A stretch of 64,000 nt of DNA from Chloroflexota bacterium. GTDB lineage: Bacteria; Chloroflexota; Limnocylindria; P2-11E. Within the stretch, counting starts at the first letter, position 1; each line of letters starts with the position of its first letter. Shown here piece by piece: positions 1-9,265 of the stretch. The notes below the pieces were generated by a model that worked only from the letters and a program-made list of their open reading frames with translations, ran no database searches and was not told where the DNA came from. Location of the stretch: positions 1-64,000 of the forward strand of contig VBDX01000127.1 in the NCBI GenBank assembly GCA_005881885.1, in the 5' to 3' direction. Position numbers and translations under genes: made by a program.

Positions 1-633
1 CTCTTCGCCCGCATGGCCGAGCTCGACCGCGCGATCTGGGTCCATCCCGCGCGCACCGCGACGATGCCGGACTACCCAAGCGAGAACCGGTCGAAATACG
101 AGCTCTGGTGGGTCTTCGGTTGGCCCTATGAGACCGCCATCTTCATGTCTCGCCTGATCTTCTCCGGCCACCTCGACCGGTATCCGAACCTGCGCATCCT
201 GACGCACCACGCCGGCGGGATGGTCCCGCACTTTGCCGGCCGGATCGGTCCGGGACTGGACCAGCTAGGCGCGCGCACGCCCGAGGAGGACCTCGGCGCG
301 CTCGCGCGACGGCTGCGCAAGCGTCCGTTCGACTATTACAAGATGTTCTATGGGGACACCGCGCTCTTCGGCGCCGAACACGCCCTTCGTTGTGCGATCG
401 AGTTTTTCGGCGTCGACCACATGCTCTTCGGCAGCGACATGCCCTTCGATCCCGAGAAGGGTCCGCAGTTCATCCGCGAGACGATCGCCAATCTCGATGC
501 GATCGGGCTCTCAGCCGCGGATCGGCAGCGCATCGACGAGCAGAACGCCCGTCGCGTGCTGCGGATCGCAAGTCCGCGCGAACGTGAAGCTCGCGTCGAG
601 CGTGCGCCTTCAGGCCCGGCGACGTCATCCTGA
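1..633 (+). CDS. Amidohydrolase_2 family metal-dependent hydrolase or decarboxylase (5' end cut by window)
   Basis: The reading frame is open from base 1 and ends in TGA at 631-633. About 210 C-terminal residues are visible, so the N-terminal metal-binding HxH strand lies outside the window. The motifs LTHHAGGMVPHF and FGSDMPFDPEKGP are those of the amidohydrolase_2 (ACMSD-like) family, which hydrolyses or decarboxylates carboxylated ring compounds. The Asp of FGSDMPF is the usual catalytic or metal-binding Asp. The next gene on the same strand is gentisate 1,2-dioxygenase, so a role in breaking down aromatic acids, possibly decarboxylation, is a reasonable inference. The substrate cannot be read from the sequence. 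The basic C-terminal tail after RVLRIA looks disordered. Confidence 0.85.
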   Translation, partial: LFARMAELDRAIWVHPARTATMPDYPSENRSKYELWWVFGWPYETAIFMSRLIFSGHLDRYPNLRILTHHAGGMVPHFAGRIGPGLDQLGARTPEEDLGALARRLRKRPFDYYKMFYGDTALFGAEHALRCAIEFFGVDHMLFGSDMPFDPEKGPQFIRETIANLDAIGLSAADRQRIDEQNARRVLRIASPREREARVERAPSGPATSS

Positions 634-777
634 CGGCGCGCCCGCGAGCGCCGAGGAGCTCCGCGACAGGGATATCCTCGATGCCCGGGGATCGACCGTA
701 TCGGGCGGCTTCGCATTGACCGTCACCCGCTCTTGCGCGCGAACGCCGGCGGGGACGACGAACGGGGAGGCATCGAG

Positions 778-1902
778 ATGATCACCCAGTCACCGGCGAA
801 AGAGGGCGCGGTCGCGGCTCCGAAGGGACCGCGCGAAGTCACCGCGGAGCTCAAGGCAGAGCGCGAGAAGTTCTACGCCGATCTGCCCAAGTACCAGCTC
901 GGCGCGCTCTGGAACGTCCTCGACGACGCGCTCACGCCGGAGCCGAGGATCCGAAGCGTCCCGTACCTCTGGAAGTGGTCGGAGGTGCGGCCGCGCGTGA
1001 TGCGCGCGGGAGAGCTGGTGACCGCGAAGGAGGCGGAGCGTCGCGTTCTGTACTTCCTCAACCCCGGCCTGCCGCCGGAGAAGATCAGCGCCGTCGGAAC
1101 GCTCTACGCCGGCATCCAGCTCATCCTTCCGGGCGAGATCGCGCGCACGCATCACCACACGCCCGCCGCGACCCGCTTCATCATCGAGGGCGAGCGCGCC
1201 TACACGACTGTGAGCGGCGAGCGCACGCTCATGAAGAAGGGGGACTACGTCACCACGCCCAACTGGACGTGGCACGATCACGGCAACGAGTCCGACAAGC
1301 CGATGCTCTGGCTCGATGGGCTCGATGTCCCGCTGGTCACCGAGCTCGACGCGGTCTTCTTCGAGCTCTTCGTTGAGCGAACGGGGAACGAGGTGCAGCC
1401 GGTCACGAAGCCCATGGAGGACGCGAGCCACCGCTGGGCAAAGAATCTCCGTCCGACGTACCAGCGTCATGCGGGCAAGTTCTCGCCGATCCTCAATTAC
1501 CGCTGGGACGACTGTCGGTCGGCGCTGCAGGCTCTTCGCGATGACACGGGCAGCCCGTTCGATGGGATCGTGCTCGAGTACATCAATCCCAACACCGGCG
1601 GTCCATCGCTGCCGACGATGAGCGCGTACCTGCAACTCATCCGCTCGAGTGAGCACACGAAGGCGCACCGTCACACCGCGAGCACCGTCTATCACGTGGC
1701 CGAGGGAAGGGGGTATAGCGTCATCGGCGGCAAACGATTCGATTGGGCCGAGGGTGACACCTTCGTCGTGCCGTCGTGGTCGTGGCACGAGCATGCCTCC
1801 GACGGTGGCGAGGCAGTGCTGTTCTCGTTCAGCGACCGCCCAGTGCTCGAGGCATTCGATCTCATCCGCGAGCAGCCACTGGAGGCCGGCTACCAGCGCT
1901 AA
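778..1902 (+). CDS. Gentisate 1,2-dioxygenase (bicupin)
   Basis: A 374-residue bicupin that cleaves the gentisate ring between C1 and C2 with ferrous iron, giving maleylpyruvate. The first cupin (about residues 105-180) carries RTHHHTPAATRFIIEG and later TWHDHGNESDKPMLWLDGLD, a family signature that includes the iron-binding histidines. The second cupin (about 275-355) keeps HKAHRHTASTVYHV-like histidines and SWHEHAS. The length fits the family. The start is ATG 778 because GGGGAGG lies 7 bases upstream; the track's start at 733 only extends the frame. It follows a hydrolase and precedes a binding-protein gene, which suggests an aromatic uptake and degradation group. No maleylpyruvate isomerase or fumarylpyruvate hydrolase is in view. 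Confidence 0.93.
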   Translation: MITQSPAKEGAVAAPKGPREVTAELKAEREKFYADLPKYQLGALWNVLDDALTPEPRIRSVPYLWKWSEVRPRVMRAGELVTAKEAERRVLYFLNPGLPPEKISAVGTLYAGIQLILPGEIARTHHHTPAATRFIIEGERAYTTVSGERTLMKKGDYVTTPNWTWHDHGNESDKPMLWLDGLDVPLVTELDAVFFELFVERTGNEVQPVTKPMEDASHRWAKNLRPTYQRHAGKFSPILNYRWDDCRSALQALRDDTGSPFDGIVLEYINPNTGGPSLPTMSAYLQLIRSSEHTKAHRHTASTVYHVAEGRGYSVIGGKRFDWAEGDTFVVPSWSWHEHASDGGEAVLFSFSDRPVLEAFDLIREQPLEAGYQR

Positions 1903-1918
1903 CCCTACAAGCCGTCGA

Positions 1919-1935
1919 TCCACGCTCCGCGTGGA
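1919..1935 (+). terminator. Short GC hairpin after gentisate dioxygenase
   Basis: TCCACGC-tcc-GCGTGGA forms a perfect 7-bp stem with a 3-base loop, 17 bases after the dioxygenase stop. No T-run follows, so it could stabilise the 3' end or terminate weakly rather than act as a classical intrinsic terminator. Confidence 0.3.
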
Positions 1936-2036
1936 CTGCGGGCGGCGCGGGATGGGGGCAGGACCCGCGACGGTCGCGGCGCGGCCATCGTGACCGCCGG
2001 TACACTCCGCCCACGACGCCGGGGGTGGCCAGCGCG

Positions 2037-3095
2037 GTGAAGACTTTCGTTCGTCTAACCCTCGTCTCGGTGTTCGCACTCGCGGCCTGCGGCCCGAACC
2101 CACAGCCCGTCCCCGCGGCGAGCGCGTCGGGGACGACCGCCGCCACGCCCACCCCGGCCCCGGCGACCGTGAGGTTCGGGCAGGTCGGCAGCGTGTCCGA
2201 CGGGGCGATCTTCATCGCCGACGCGAAGGGCTATTTCAAGGAGCAGGCCATCACGCTGGAGGCCGTGCCGTTCACCTCGGCCGCGCAGATGGTGGCGCCG
2301 CTCGGCACGGGCGAGCTCGACGCGGGCGGCGGCGCGCCGAGCGCCGGTCTCTACAACGCGGTCAACAGCGGCGTGCAGCTGCGGATCGTCGCTGACAAGG
2401 GGACGATCACCGCGGGGCACGGGTACGAGGCGGTCATCGTGCGTAAGGCGCTCGCCGACAAGGTGAAGTCGGCGAAGGACTTCAGGGGACTCAAGGTGTC
2501 TATCGCCGCGCGCGACATCGTCCCCGAGTACTCGCTCGACCAGTTCCTGCGCACCGGCGGGCTCACCATCAAAGACATCGAGGTCGTTCCGCTTGGATTC
2601 ACCGACATGATCCCGGCGATGGCCAGCGGGGCCATCGATGTCGCGGTCCCCACCGAGCCGACTGCGACGCGCATCCTCGATGCGGGCACCGGCGTCCTGC
2701 TCACCCGTACCGACACCGTCGTGCCGGGCGAGCAGACCGCAGTGGTGCTCTTTTCCGAGAAGTTCGCGCAGAGGAAGGACGTCGCGGTGCGGTTCATGGT
2801 CGCGTATCTGAAAGGCGCGCGCTTCTACACGGACGCGTTCGATAAGAAGGACGCCGCGAAGCGCACCGACGCGATCGACATCATCGCGAAGGCGACGAAG
2901 CTCGATGCCACGCTGATCGGGCGGATCGTGCTGCCGAACGTCGATCCGGACGGCAAGGTGAATAGCGAAAGCCTCAATGCATCGCAGCAGTACTTCGTGC
3001 AGAAGGGCACCCAAGCGAAGGCCGTCGATCTGAGCAAGGTCGTCGATGGATCATTCGCGGCGGAGGCGATCAGGCAGCTCGGCCCTTACAGGTAG
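2037..3095 (+). CDS. ABC transporter substrate-binding lipoprotein, NitT/TauT (SsuA/THI5-like) type
   Basis: A 352-residue secreted binding protein. A signal peptide ends in the lipobox LAACG, followed by a Pro/Ala/Thr linker (PVPAASASGTTAATPTPAP) that tethers it to the membrane. The mature part has the periplasmic-binding-protein type 2 pattern: FGQVGSVSDGAIFIADAKGYF near the start, then SIAARDIVPEYSLDQFL and AIDVAVPTEPTATRIL. This family binds nitrate, sulfonates, bicarbonate, pyrimidines or aromatic acids. The neighbouring gentisate dioxygenase makes an aromatic carboxylate plausible, by inference. No permease or ATPase is adjacent. Start GTG 2037 has a GGGGGTGG purine run upstream; GTG 2025 is an alternative. 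Confidence 0.85.
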   Translation: MKTFVRLTLVSVFALAACGPNPQPVPAASASGTTAATPTPAPATVRFGQVGSVSDGAIFIADAKGYFKEQAITLEAVPFTSAAQMVAPLGTGELDAGGGAPSAGLYNAVNSGVQLRIVADKGTITAGHGYEAVIVRKALADKVKSAKDFRGLKVSIAARDIVPEYSLDQFLRTGGLTIKDIEVVPLGFTDMIPAMASGAIDVAVPTEPTATRILDAGTGVLLTRTDTVVPGEQTAVVLFSEKFAQRKDVAVRFMVAYLKGARFYTDAFDKKDAAKRTDAIDIIAKATKLDATLIGRIVLPNVDPDGKVNSESLNASQQYFVQKGTQAKAVDLSKVVDGSFAAEAIRQLGPYR

Positions 3096-3099
3096 CGCC

Positions 3100-3240
3100 T
3101 CAGCGGAGCTTGATATCGATCAGCGGTTTGGCCTCCGGCCCGCTGCCGACCGGCACGGTCGCGAGGATCACGACCACGACGAGGATGAGCAGAAGAAGAC
3201 CGAGCGCCAAGCCCGCTGAGAACCCACCGTCAGTACGCAT
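3100..3240 (-). CDS. Small single-pass membrane protein (46 aa)
   Basis: Too short for the ORF track. The translation begins MRTDGGFSAGLALGLLLL, continues with a hydrophobic helix (about residues 11-30) and ends in GSGPEAKPLIDIKLR. It lies 37 bases downstream of the GNAT gene on the same strand and ends 5 bases from the convergent binding-protein gene. No strong ribosome-binding site precedes the ATG. The clean topology (short polar N-terminus, one helix, polar tail) and the high third-position GC support a real gene. Function unknown. Confidence 0.5.
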   Translation of the reverse strand: MRTDGGFSAGLALGLLLLILVVVVILATVPVGSGPEAKPLIDIKLR

Positions 3241-3276
3241 GTTCAGAAGACGAGCATGCCGCATGCCCGCCCGTGC

Positions 3277-3762
3277 TCATTCGCGCGAGCCGGGGTAAAG
3301 CGCGTAGGTGAACCACACGGTCCGCACCGCGTCGAACTTCTCGTAGAGCCGCTGAGCGACTCGGTTGTCCAGCTCCGTACGCCACTCCAGGCGGCTCGCG
3401 CCGCGCTCCTCGGCGCGACGCAGCGAGAATTCGATCAGCCGCCGTCCGATCCCCGCTCCTCGCTGGGCTTCGACCACGAATAGGTCGTTCAGCAGGACGA
3501 TGGGCCCGGCGGCGACGCTGCTGAACGTCCAGTAGAGGTTCGCGAACCCCCCCACGCGCCCATCGTCCCATGCCGCGATCAGCTCGCCGCGGTCGCTGGG
3601 CGCGATGAATCCCCGGAGGAACTGGCGGTTCGCGGGGATATCCGGAGTCTTGACCCCATAGAAGCGCTGGTAATCCGCGAAGAGCGGGAGGACGCGCTCG
3701 AGCTCGTCCGACGCCACGGGCCGGATGACGGGTCGCTCGTCTTCGGAATCCGCATGCCGCAT
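3277..3762 (-). CDS. GNAT family N-acetyltransferase
   Basis: A 161-residue GCN5-type acyltransferase that moves an acetyl group from CoA to an amine. The acetyl-CoA-binding motif A is clear: [20 protein letters not shown] (R-G-x-G-I-G-R pattern). It is followed by the motif B region [17 protein letters not shown]. The single domain fills the protein. Start ATG 3762 has AGGA about 11 bases upstream. ATG 3792 is an alternative, but its AAGGAG abuts the codon. The divergent luciferase-like gene begins only 51 bases away, so the two probably share a promoter region. The substrate is not predictable. Confidence 0.85.
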   Translation of the reverse strand: MRHADSEDERPVIRPVASDELERVLPLFADYQRFYGVKTPDIPANRQFLRGFIAPSDRGELIAAWDDGRVGGFANLYWTFSSVAAGPIVLLNDLFVVEAQRGAGIGRRLIEFSLRRAEERGASRLEWRTELDNRVAQRLYEKFDAVRTVWFTYALYPGSRE

Positions 3763-3813
3763 CTCGGACGCAGTCCTAACACGGGTGGACATCTCCTTGC
3801 ACACTTGGCCTTC

Positions 3814-4890
3814 GTGGAGCTCGGCATCTACAGCTTCGGCGAGAGAACGCCCGACCCGAGGACCGGTCGAACGATCAGCGCGGAGGAGCGGATCCGCCGA
3901 CTCCTCGAGGAGATCGAGCTCGCCGATCAGGTCGGGCTCGACGTCTTCGGGGTCGGCGAGCATCACCGCTCCGAGTTCGTCGTGTCCACGCCCGCGGTCA
4001 TCCTTGCCGCTGCCGCCACGCGCACCAAACGCATCCGCCTGACGAGCGCCGTCACCGTGCTCAGCTCGGACGACCCGGTTCGTGTATTCCAAGACTTCGC
4101 GACGCTGGATCTCATCTCCGGTGGGCGGGCCGAGATCATGGCCGGTCGCGGGTCGTTCACCGAGTCGTTCCCGCTGTTCGGCTACGACCTGGCCGACTAC
4201 GACGAGCTGTTCGAGGAGAAGCTCGAGCTGCTCCTTCGGATCCGGCAGGGCGAGCGGGTCACGTGGAAGGGCGAGCATCGGCCGGCGCTCGAAGACCTTC
4301 CCGTCTACCCGCGTCCGCTACAGGATCCGCTTCCCATCTGGGTCGCGGTCGGCGGACATCCCGAGTCGGTCGTGCGCGCGGGACGGCTCGGTCTTCCCCT
4401 GGCGCTCGCGATCATCGGGGGCGAGCCGCGGCGCTTCGTTCCGCTCATCGACCTCTACCGGCAGGCCGCGCGCCGGGCCGGCCACGATCCGGCGAAGCTT
4501 CCGGTCAGCATCAACTCGCACGGTCTGATCGCGGACGACTCCCGGCGCGCCGCGGACGACGCGTACGCCGCGTACCTGTACGTGATGACCAAGATCGGCC
4601 GCGAACGGGGGTGGGCGCCCCCGACCCGCGAGCAGTTCGAGGCCGAGCGTGGACCGCGAGGCGCGAATCTCATCGGCAGCCCGGACGAGATCGCGGCGAA
4701 GATCCTGTACGAGCACGAGCTCTTCGGACTCGACCGCTTCCTCATCCAGATGAGCGTGGGGACGCTGCCGCGCGAAACCGTGCTTCGTTCGATCGAGCTC
4801 TTCGGGTCGAAGGTCGCGCCGATCGTGCGCGAGGAGATCGCGCGCCGCAGTGCGCCGATCCCCATGCCTGCCGGAGATGGAGTCTTGTAG
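3814..4890 (+). CDS. LLM-class flavin-dependent oxidoreductase (luciferase-like)
   Basis: A 358-residue TIM-barrel oxidoreductase of the bacterial luciferase family, using FMN or F420. Supporting motifs are [15 protein letters not shown] at the N-terminus, [20 protein letters not shown], a [20 protein letters not shown] strand, [20 protein letters not shown] and the C-terminal [16 protein letters not shown]. The N-terminus fixes the start at GTG 3814; the track's upstream extension is not family-like. The family includes monooxygenases and F420-dependent dehydrogenases, and the sequence alone does not decide which. Its stop codon directly abuts that of the convergent Rieske gene. Confidence 0.88.
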   Translation: MELGIYSFGERTPDPRTGRTISAEERIRRLLEEIELADQVGLDVFGVGEHHRSEFVVSTPAVILAAAATRTKRIRLTSAVTVLSSDDPVRVFQDFATLDLISGGRAEIMAGRGSFTESFPLFGYDLADYDELFEEKLELLLRIRQGERVTWKGEHRPALEDLPVYPRPLQDPLPIWVAVGGHPESVVRAGRLGLPLALAIIGGEPRRFVPLIDLYRQAARRAGHDPAKLPVSINSHGLIADDSRRAADDAYAAYLYVMTKIGRERGWAPPTREQFEAERGPRGANLIGSPDEIAAKILYEHELFGLDRFLIQMSVGTLPRETVLRSIELFGSKVAPIVREEIARRSAPIPMPAGDGVL

Positions 4891-5430
4891 CTAGCTGTCG
4901 GTGATCTCGATCACCGACGGATCGAAGCGGCCCTCCGTCCGGTCGATGATCCGAAACGGATTCGTGTCGACGACTAGATCGCCCTCGGCGTTCTCGGCGA
5001 TGTGGAAGAGCTGAAGCGGCTTGGGCGCGGGCGTCCGAAGGACCACCGCGGTCCTCTTGTCGTACAGCGAGCCGTGGCAGGGGCAGTGGAAGCGGTCCTC
5101 AGCGTCGTTCCAGGGCACGGCACAGCCGAGATGGGTGCACTTCCGGTACGCGGCAATGATCCCGCTCGGCGCATGCAGCAGGAAGAAGCGGCCTTCGCGG
5201 AAGAGGATCGGCCGGTCGTTCGTGGCCGCGAAGCGGTCGAGGATCTCGCGCTTGGTCCCGACCGTGACCGGGACGCCGAGGCCCTCGATACGGTTCACGC
5301 GAATGAACGGTGCGACGAGCACGCCGAGCTCCGTCGTGGCCAGACCGAGCGCCCCGAGGAAGCCCAGACGAAGAAGCGCCCGCCGCCGCCACCGCGAGGC
5401 CACCGCGGCGGGTGTTGCGAGTCGAAGCAT
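4891..5430 (-). CDS. Rieske 2Fe-2S membrane protein (QcrA/PetC-like)
   Basis: A 179-residue protein with an N-terminal basic segment ([13 protein letters not shown]) and one hydrophobic helix (about 20-45), followed by a Rieske domain. Both cluster motifs are complete: [10 protein letters not shown] and CPCHGSLYD, which supply two Cys and two His ligands to a high-potential 2Fe-2S cluster. The architecture matches the Rieske subunit of cytochrome bc complexes or arsenite-oxidase-type small subunits. No cytochrome b or c gene is adjacent, so its electron-transfer partner is unknown. The arginine-rich leader could be a Tat signal anchor, as is common for Rieske proteins. Confidence 0.88.
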   Translation of the reverse strand: MLRLATPAAVASRWRRRALLRLGFLGALGLATTELGVLVAPFIRVNRIEGLGVPVTVGTKREILDRFAATNDRPILFREGRFFLLHAPSGIIAAYRKCTHLGCAVPWNDAEDRFHCPCHGSLYDKRTAVVLRTPAPKPLQLFHIAENAEGDLVVDTNPFRIIDRTEGRFDPSVIEITDS

Positions 5431-5548
5431 CTACAGACCTCCGCCCTGAACTACTACGAAGGAATAGCAGATGACTTCGCCGAGTCAACCGCGGGCAGCG
5501 CGGTGCTAGGCTCAGACGCTACGCGTCCTGCAGGGGAGGGCCAAGCTG

Positions 5549-7165
5549 ATGTCCATTCGCCACCGTTCGGTCGTCTTCGCCGCCGCGCTGCTCGTCGCCG
5601 CGGCGTGCGCTCCGGCCACGTCGCCTGGGGGCGCCAGCGCTACCGCTACGCCATCCGCCTCGGCGGGCGGTGCGGCCAGCACGCTCGTCTGGTACGCCGA
5701 TGTGAGCGATCTGATCTCGCTGGACCCGGCGGTCGCGTACGAGTTCAGCGGCGTCCTCCTGGCCCACAACGTGTACGAGACCCTCGTGAAGTTCGAGGGC
5801 GCAGATCTTTCGACCATCAAACCGAGCCTCGCGCAGAGCTGGGACATCAAGGACAGCGGCGCGAGCTGGGACGTGACTTTCAAGCTCAAGTCCGGTGGCA
5901 AGTTCGCGAGCGGCAACGCGCTCAGCGCCGATGACGTTGTGTACTCCTTCCAGCGTGCCATCAAGCTGAACAAGTCACCGGCTTTCCTGTTCACCGACAT
6001 CGCGCAGCTCAAGGCCGAGAGCATCAAGGCGACCGACCCGAGCACCGTCGTCGTGAGCCTGCCGAAGACGGCGAGCCCGCAGGGCTTCCTATCGATTTTG
6101 ACCTTCACCATCGGCGGGATCGTCGACTCGAAAGACGTGAAGGCGAAGGAGACGGGTGGGGACTCCGGCTCGGGTTACCTGCTCGATCACTCGTCCGGCA
6201 GCGGCCCGTATGTCGTGGACCACTGGACGAAGAACTCCGAGGTTCTCCTCAAGTCCAATCCGAACTACAGCGGAACGAAGCCGCCGCTCGGCGGCGTGCT
6301 CGTCAAGCACGTCCCCGAGTCGACGAACCAGCAGTTCGCGCTCGAGCGGGGCGACGCCGATCTCGCGCGGAACCTGGGCGCCCAGCAGATAGCGGCGCTC
6401 CAGGGCAAGCCAGGCGTGGCGACCACGTCGGGGAACAGCCTGCAGCTGGTCTACGTGGGCATGAACGTGACGGTGAAGCCGCTCGACAACGTGAACGTCC
6501 GTGAGGCCTTGCGCACCGCCGTCGACTACGACGGGATCGTGAAGGATCTCCTCAAGGGGAACGCCAAGAAGGTGCAGGGCATCGTTCCGGCCGGCCTCGC
6601 CGGCTACAACGAGTCGACGCCTTTTCAGGCCGATGTCGCGAAGGCGCAGTCGCTCATGAAGCAGGCCAACCAGGACAAGGTGACGCTGGAGCTGCTCGTT
6701 CCGACCGGTCCCGCGCCAGGTGGGGTGGCATGGGCCGACCTCGCGGCGAAGCTTCAGGCCGACTGGGCGAAGATCGGGGTGACCGTCAACATCAAGCAGA
6801 CCACGCAGGCCGATCTGCTTACGACATATCGCGCGCAGAAGGGCCAGCTCGTCATGATCCTGTGGGGGCCGGACTTCCCGGACCCAGACGCCAACGTCGG
6901 CCCGTTCACCGACTACAAAGCCAAGTCGATCGCCTACCGCAACGGCTGGGACGACAAGATCGCCGACAAGGGTCGTGAGGCCGCGCTCATCACGGACACG
7001 TCCAAGCGGGCGGCCGCGTACAAGGACATCACCGACTACGTGCTCCACAACGGCCCGTACGTGATCCTCTATCAGCCGACCGAACCCTTCGGCCTGCGCT
7101 CCAACGTGAAGGGGTTCGTCTGGAGCCCGATGGACTGGACGGATTTCGCCTCGATAAGTAAGTAG
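5549..7165 (+). CDS. Peptide/nickel-type ABC transporter substrate-binding lipoprotein (SBP_bac_5)
   Basis: A 538-residue extracellular binding protein of the DppA/OppA family. The signal peptide ends at lipobox LVAAAC and is followed by an Ala/Thr/Ser linker. Family signatures are YADVSDLISLDPAVAYEF, LAQSWDIKDSGASWDVTFKL, DVVYSFQRAI, and VNVREALRTAVDYDGIV in domain II. GGGGAGGG lies upstream of ATG 5549. The two permease genes follow within 15 bases, making an operon. The substrate could be a peptide, a metal chelate or a sugar; this family does not reveal it by sequence. Confidence 0.92.
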   Translation: MSIRHRSVVFAAALLVAAACAPATSPGGASATATPSASAGGAASTLVWYADVSDLISLDPAVAYEFSGVLLAHNVYETLVKFEGADLSTIKPSLAQSWDIKDSGASWDVTFKLKSGGKFASGNALSADDVVYSFQRAIKLNKSPAFLFTDIAQLKAESIKATDPSTVVVSLPKTASPQGFLSILTFTIGGIVDSKDVKAKETGGDSGSGYLLDHSSGSGPYVVDHWTKNSEVLLKSNPNYSGTKPPLGGVLVKHVPESTNQQFALERGDADLARNLGAQQIAALQGKPGVATTSGNSLQLVYVGMNVTVKPLDNVNVREALRTAVDYDGIVKDLLKGNAKKVQGIVPAGLAGYNESTPFQADVAKAQSLMKQANQDKVTLELLVPTGPAPGGVAWADLAAKLQADWAKIGVTVNIKQTTQADLLTTYRAQKGQLVMILWGPDFPDPDANVGPFTDYKAKSIAYRNGWDDKIADKGREAALITDTSKRAAAYKDITDYVLHNGPYVILYQPTEPFGLRSNVKGFVWSPMDWTDFASISK

Positions 7166-7179
7166 GGCGCTGGCGCGCC

Positions 7180-8193
7180 GTGCGGTTCCTCGGCTTCCTC
7201 GCGCGCCGCGTGGTCGGGATCGTCGCGGTGATGATCGGCGTGTCGGTTATCACGTTCGCGATTTCGCACGTGATCCCGGCGGACCCCGCGGTGGCCGCGC
7301 TTGGCGACCACGCGACTGCCGACCAGATCACGGCATTCCGGGCCGAATACCACCTCGATCGTCCGCTGGCGGAGCAGTACCTCACCTACGTGGGCGGCCT
7401 CCTGCACGGCGATCTCGGGCGGAGCATCCGCACGCGGCGGGCAGTCGCCGACGACCTCGCCGATTCGTTCCCAGCGACGCTCGAGCTTTCCTTCGCCGCT
7501 CTGCTCGCGGCGATCGCTGTGGGAATACCCTCCGGCGTGTGGTCGGCCGTCTTTCGCGGCCGCCTTCCCGACTTCGTCGTTCGCCTTCTCGCGCTGATCG
7601 GAGGGTCGATCCCAGTCTTCTGGCTCGGACTGATAGTGATCGGTCTCGGCTACTACCAGCTTGGCTGGTTCCCCGGTGGCGGCCGGATCGATTTGTTCGT
7701 TGACCCGCCACCGACCCGTACCGGCCTCTTCGTCGTCGACAGCTTGCTGACCGGCGACCTCACCGCGCTCCGGAGCAGCTTGCTGCATCTGGTCTTACCG
7801 GCGTTGACGCTTGGCTATTTCTCGACAGCCCTCATCGCCCGTATGACGCGCTCGAGCATGCTCGAAGTCCTCGGCCAGGACTACATCCGCACCGCTCGAG
7901 CGAAGGGTCTTCGCGAGCGAGTCGTCATCTTTCGACACGGCCTGCGCAACGCGCTCATCCCTACGGTGACGATCATCGGACTGACGTTCGGCAGTCTGCT
8001 CTCCGGCGCGGTGCTGACCGAGACGATCTTCAGCTGGCCGGGCCTGGGCCGCTACGCGACCGCCTCGGCGGTGAGCCTCGACTTTCCGGCCGTCCTCGGC
8101 GTGACCCTTCTCGCAGCCGTCGTCTATCCGCTCGCGAACCTCGCCGTCGATGTGGCCTATTACTGGCTTGACCCACGGACGCAGCGTGGCTGA
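7180..8193 (+). CDS. ABC transporter permease, DppB/OppB type
   Basis: A 337-residue inner-membrane permease starting at GTG 7180. It has the classical DppB N-terminus (FLARRVVGIVAVMIGVSVITF), the P-A-D-P segment, about six hydrophobic helices and the EAA loop RTARAKGLRERVVIFRHGLRNALIP that docks on an ATPase. The C-terminus (VYPLANLAVDVAYYWLDPR) is typical. It pairs with the DppC-type gene that overlaps its end and works with the binding protein upstream. Confidence 0.92.
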   Translation: MRFLGFLARRVVGIVAVMIGVSVITFAISHVIPADPAVAALGDHATADQITAFRAEYHLDRPLAEQYLTYVGGLLHGDLGRSIRTRRAVADDLADSFPATLELSFAALLAAIAVGIPSGVWSAVFRGRLPDFVVRLLALIGGSIPVFWLGLIVIGLGYYQLGWFPGGGRIDLFVDPPPTRTGLFVVDSLLTGDLTALRSSLLHLVLPALTLGYFSTALIARMTRSSMLEVLGQDYIRTARAKGLRERVVIFRHGLRNALIPTVTIIGLTFGSLLSGAVLTETIFSWPGLGRYATASAVSLDFPAVLGVTLLAAVVYPLANLAVDVAYYWLDPRTQRG

Positions 8194-9064
8194 TCCCGCC
8201 GTCGGCGCGCTGCGCCTTCGCGGAGTGGGTCAGCGAGCCGGCGCCCCGGTCTTCGCCAACCCTCTGAATGTCACCGCGCTCGTTCTGATCGGCGCCTTCG
8301 CGATCTGTGCGGTCCTTGCTCCGATCGTCGCGCCGTACGACCCCCTCGCGCAGGCGCTCGGCTCCCGGCTCGAGCCGCCTTCGCCGCAACACTGGCTTGG
8401 CACCGATCAGCTCGGCCGCGACATCGCCAGCCGGCTCCTCTACGGCGCGCGAATCTCATTGGTGATCGGGATCGTCGTCGTCGCGCTGGCCGGGATCTTC
8501 GGCACGTTGGTGGGGCTGGTCGCCGGCTACGCCGGCGGCCTGGTGGATGAGACGCTGATGCGCGTCACGGAGGTCTTCCTCGCGTTCCCGCCGCTCATCC
8601 TGGCGATGGCGATCGCGGGCGCTCTCGGTCCGAGCCTCACGAACGCGATCATTGCCATCGCCGCCGTCACCTGGGCGGTCTACGCGCGGCTCACGCGCGG
8701 CCAACTTCTGTCACTGCGCCGTCGCGAGTTCGTCGAGGCGGCGCGCGCGATCGGCGCGTCGCGCGGAAGGATCCTCGCGCGGCACCTCCTTCCGAACGCA
8801 CTCGCTCCGCTGATGGTCCAGGCGAGCTTCGACATGGGCGCGGCCATCATCTCCGCGGCCGGCCTCAGCTTCATTGGCTTCGGGGCACAGCCGCCGACTC
8901 CCGAGTGGGGCGTCATGATCAGCGAGGGCCGGAACTTCATCAGCACCCAACTCTGGCTCTCGCTCTTCCCGGGACTTGCGATCCTTCTCGCCGTCGGCTC
9001 GTTCAACGTTCTCGGCGATGGCCTGCGCGATCTCTTCGATCCACGGCTTCGCCGAGCCGGCTGA
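8186..9064 (+). CDS. ABC transporter permease, DppC/OppC type
   Basis: A 292-residue permease. Markers are HWLGTDQLGRDIASRLLYGARISL after the first helix, the EAA loop EAARAIGASRGRILARHLLPN, and AAGLSFIGFGAQPPTPEWG near the C-terminus. Start GTG 8186 overlaps the DppB stop by 8 bases, as expected for translational coupling. The track's ATG 8150 would overlap by 44 bases. No DppD/DppF ATPase gene follows: the next gene is a cell-wall amidase. The importer must borrow an ATPase from elsewhere in the genome. Confidence 0.9.
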   Translation: MADPAVGALRLRGVGQRAGAPVFANPLNVTALVLIGAFAICAVLAPIVAPYDPLAQALGSRLEPPSPQHWLGTDQLGRDIASRLLYGARISLVIGIVVVALAGIFGTLVGLVAGYAGGLVDETLMRVTEVFLAFPPLILAMAIAGALGPSLTNAIIAIAAVTWAVYARLTRGQLLSLRRREFVEAARAIGASRGRILARHLLPNALAPLMVQASFDMGAAIISAAGLSFIGFGAQPPTPEWGVMISEGRNFISTQLWLSLFPGLAILLAVGSFNVLGDGLRDLFDPRLRRAG

Positions 9065-9203
9065 CGTTTCTCTTCGGTCGCAACGAAACACGCGACCACA
9101 CAGCGCGCCGATCGGCAAGCTGAAAGGTCGATCCGCTCCACCGGTTGAGAGTTCGCAAATTCTGATCGCTCGCGCCTGCGTGGTGAGCGACCTGGGGCAC
9201 GGT

Positions 9204-9220
9204 TGCTCGTCAAGCGAGCA
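9204..9220 (+). other. Stem-loop in the amidase leader
   Basis: TGCTCG-tcaag-CGAGCA forms a 6-bp stem about 45 bases upstream of the amidase start, in a 200-base leader that otherwise shows nothing recognisable. It matches no riboswitch that I can identify. Confidence 0.25.
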
Positions 9221-9265
9221 GGATTACGCACCGCCTATTGCTTACTACCGTTCGGCGATAGGAGG

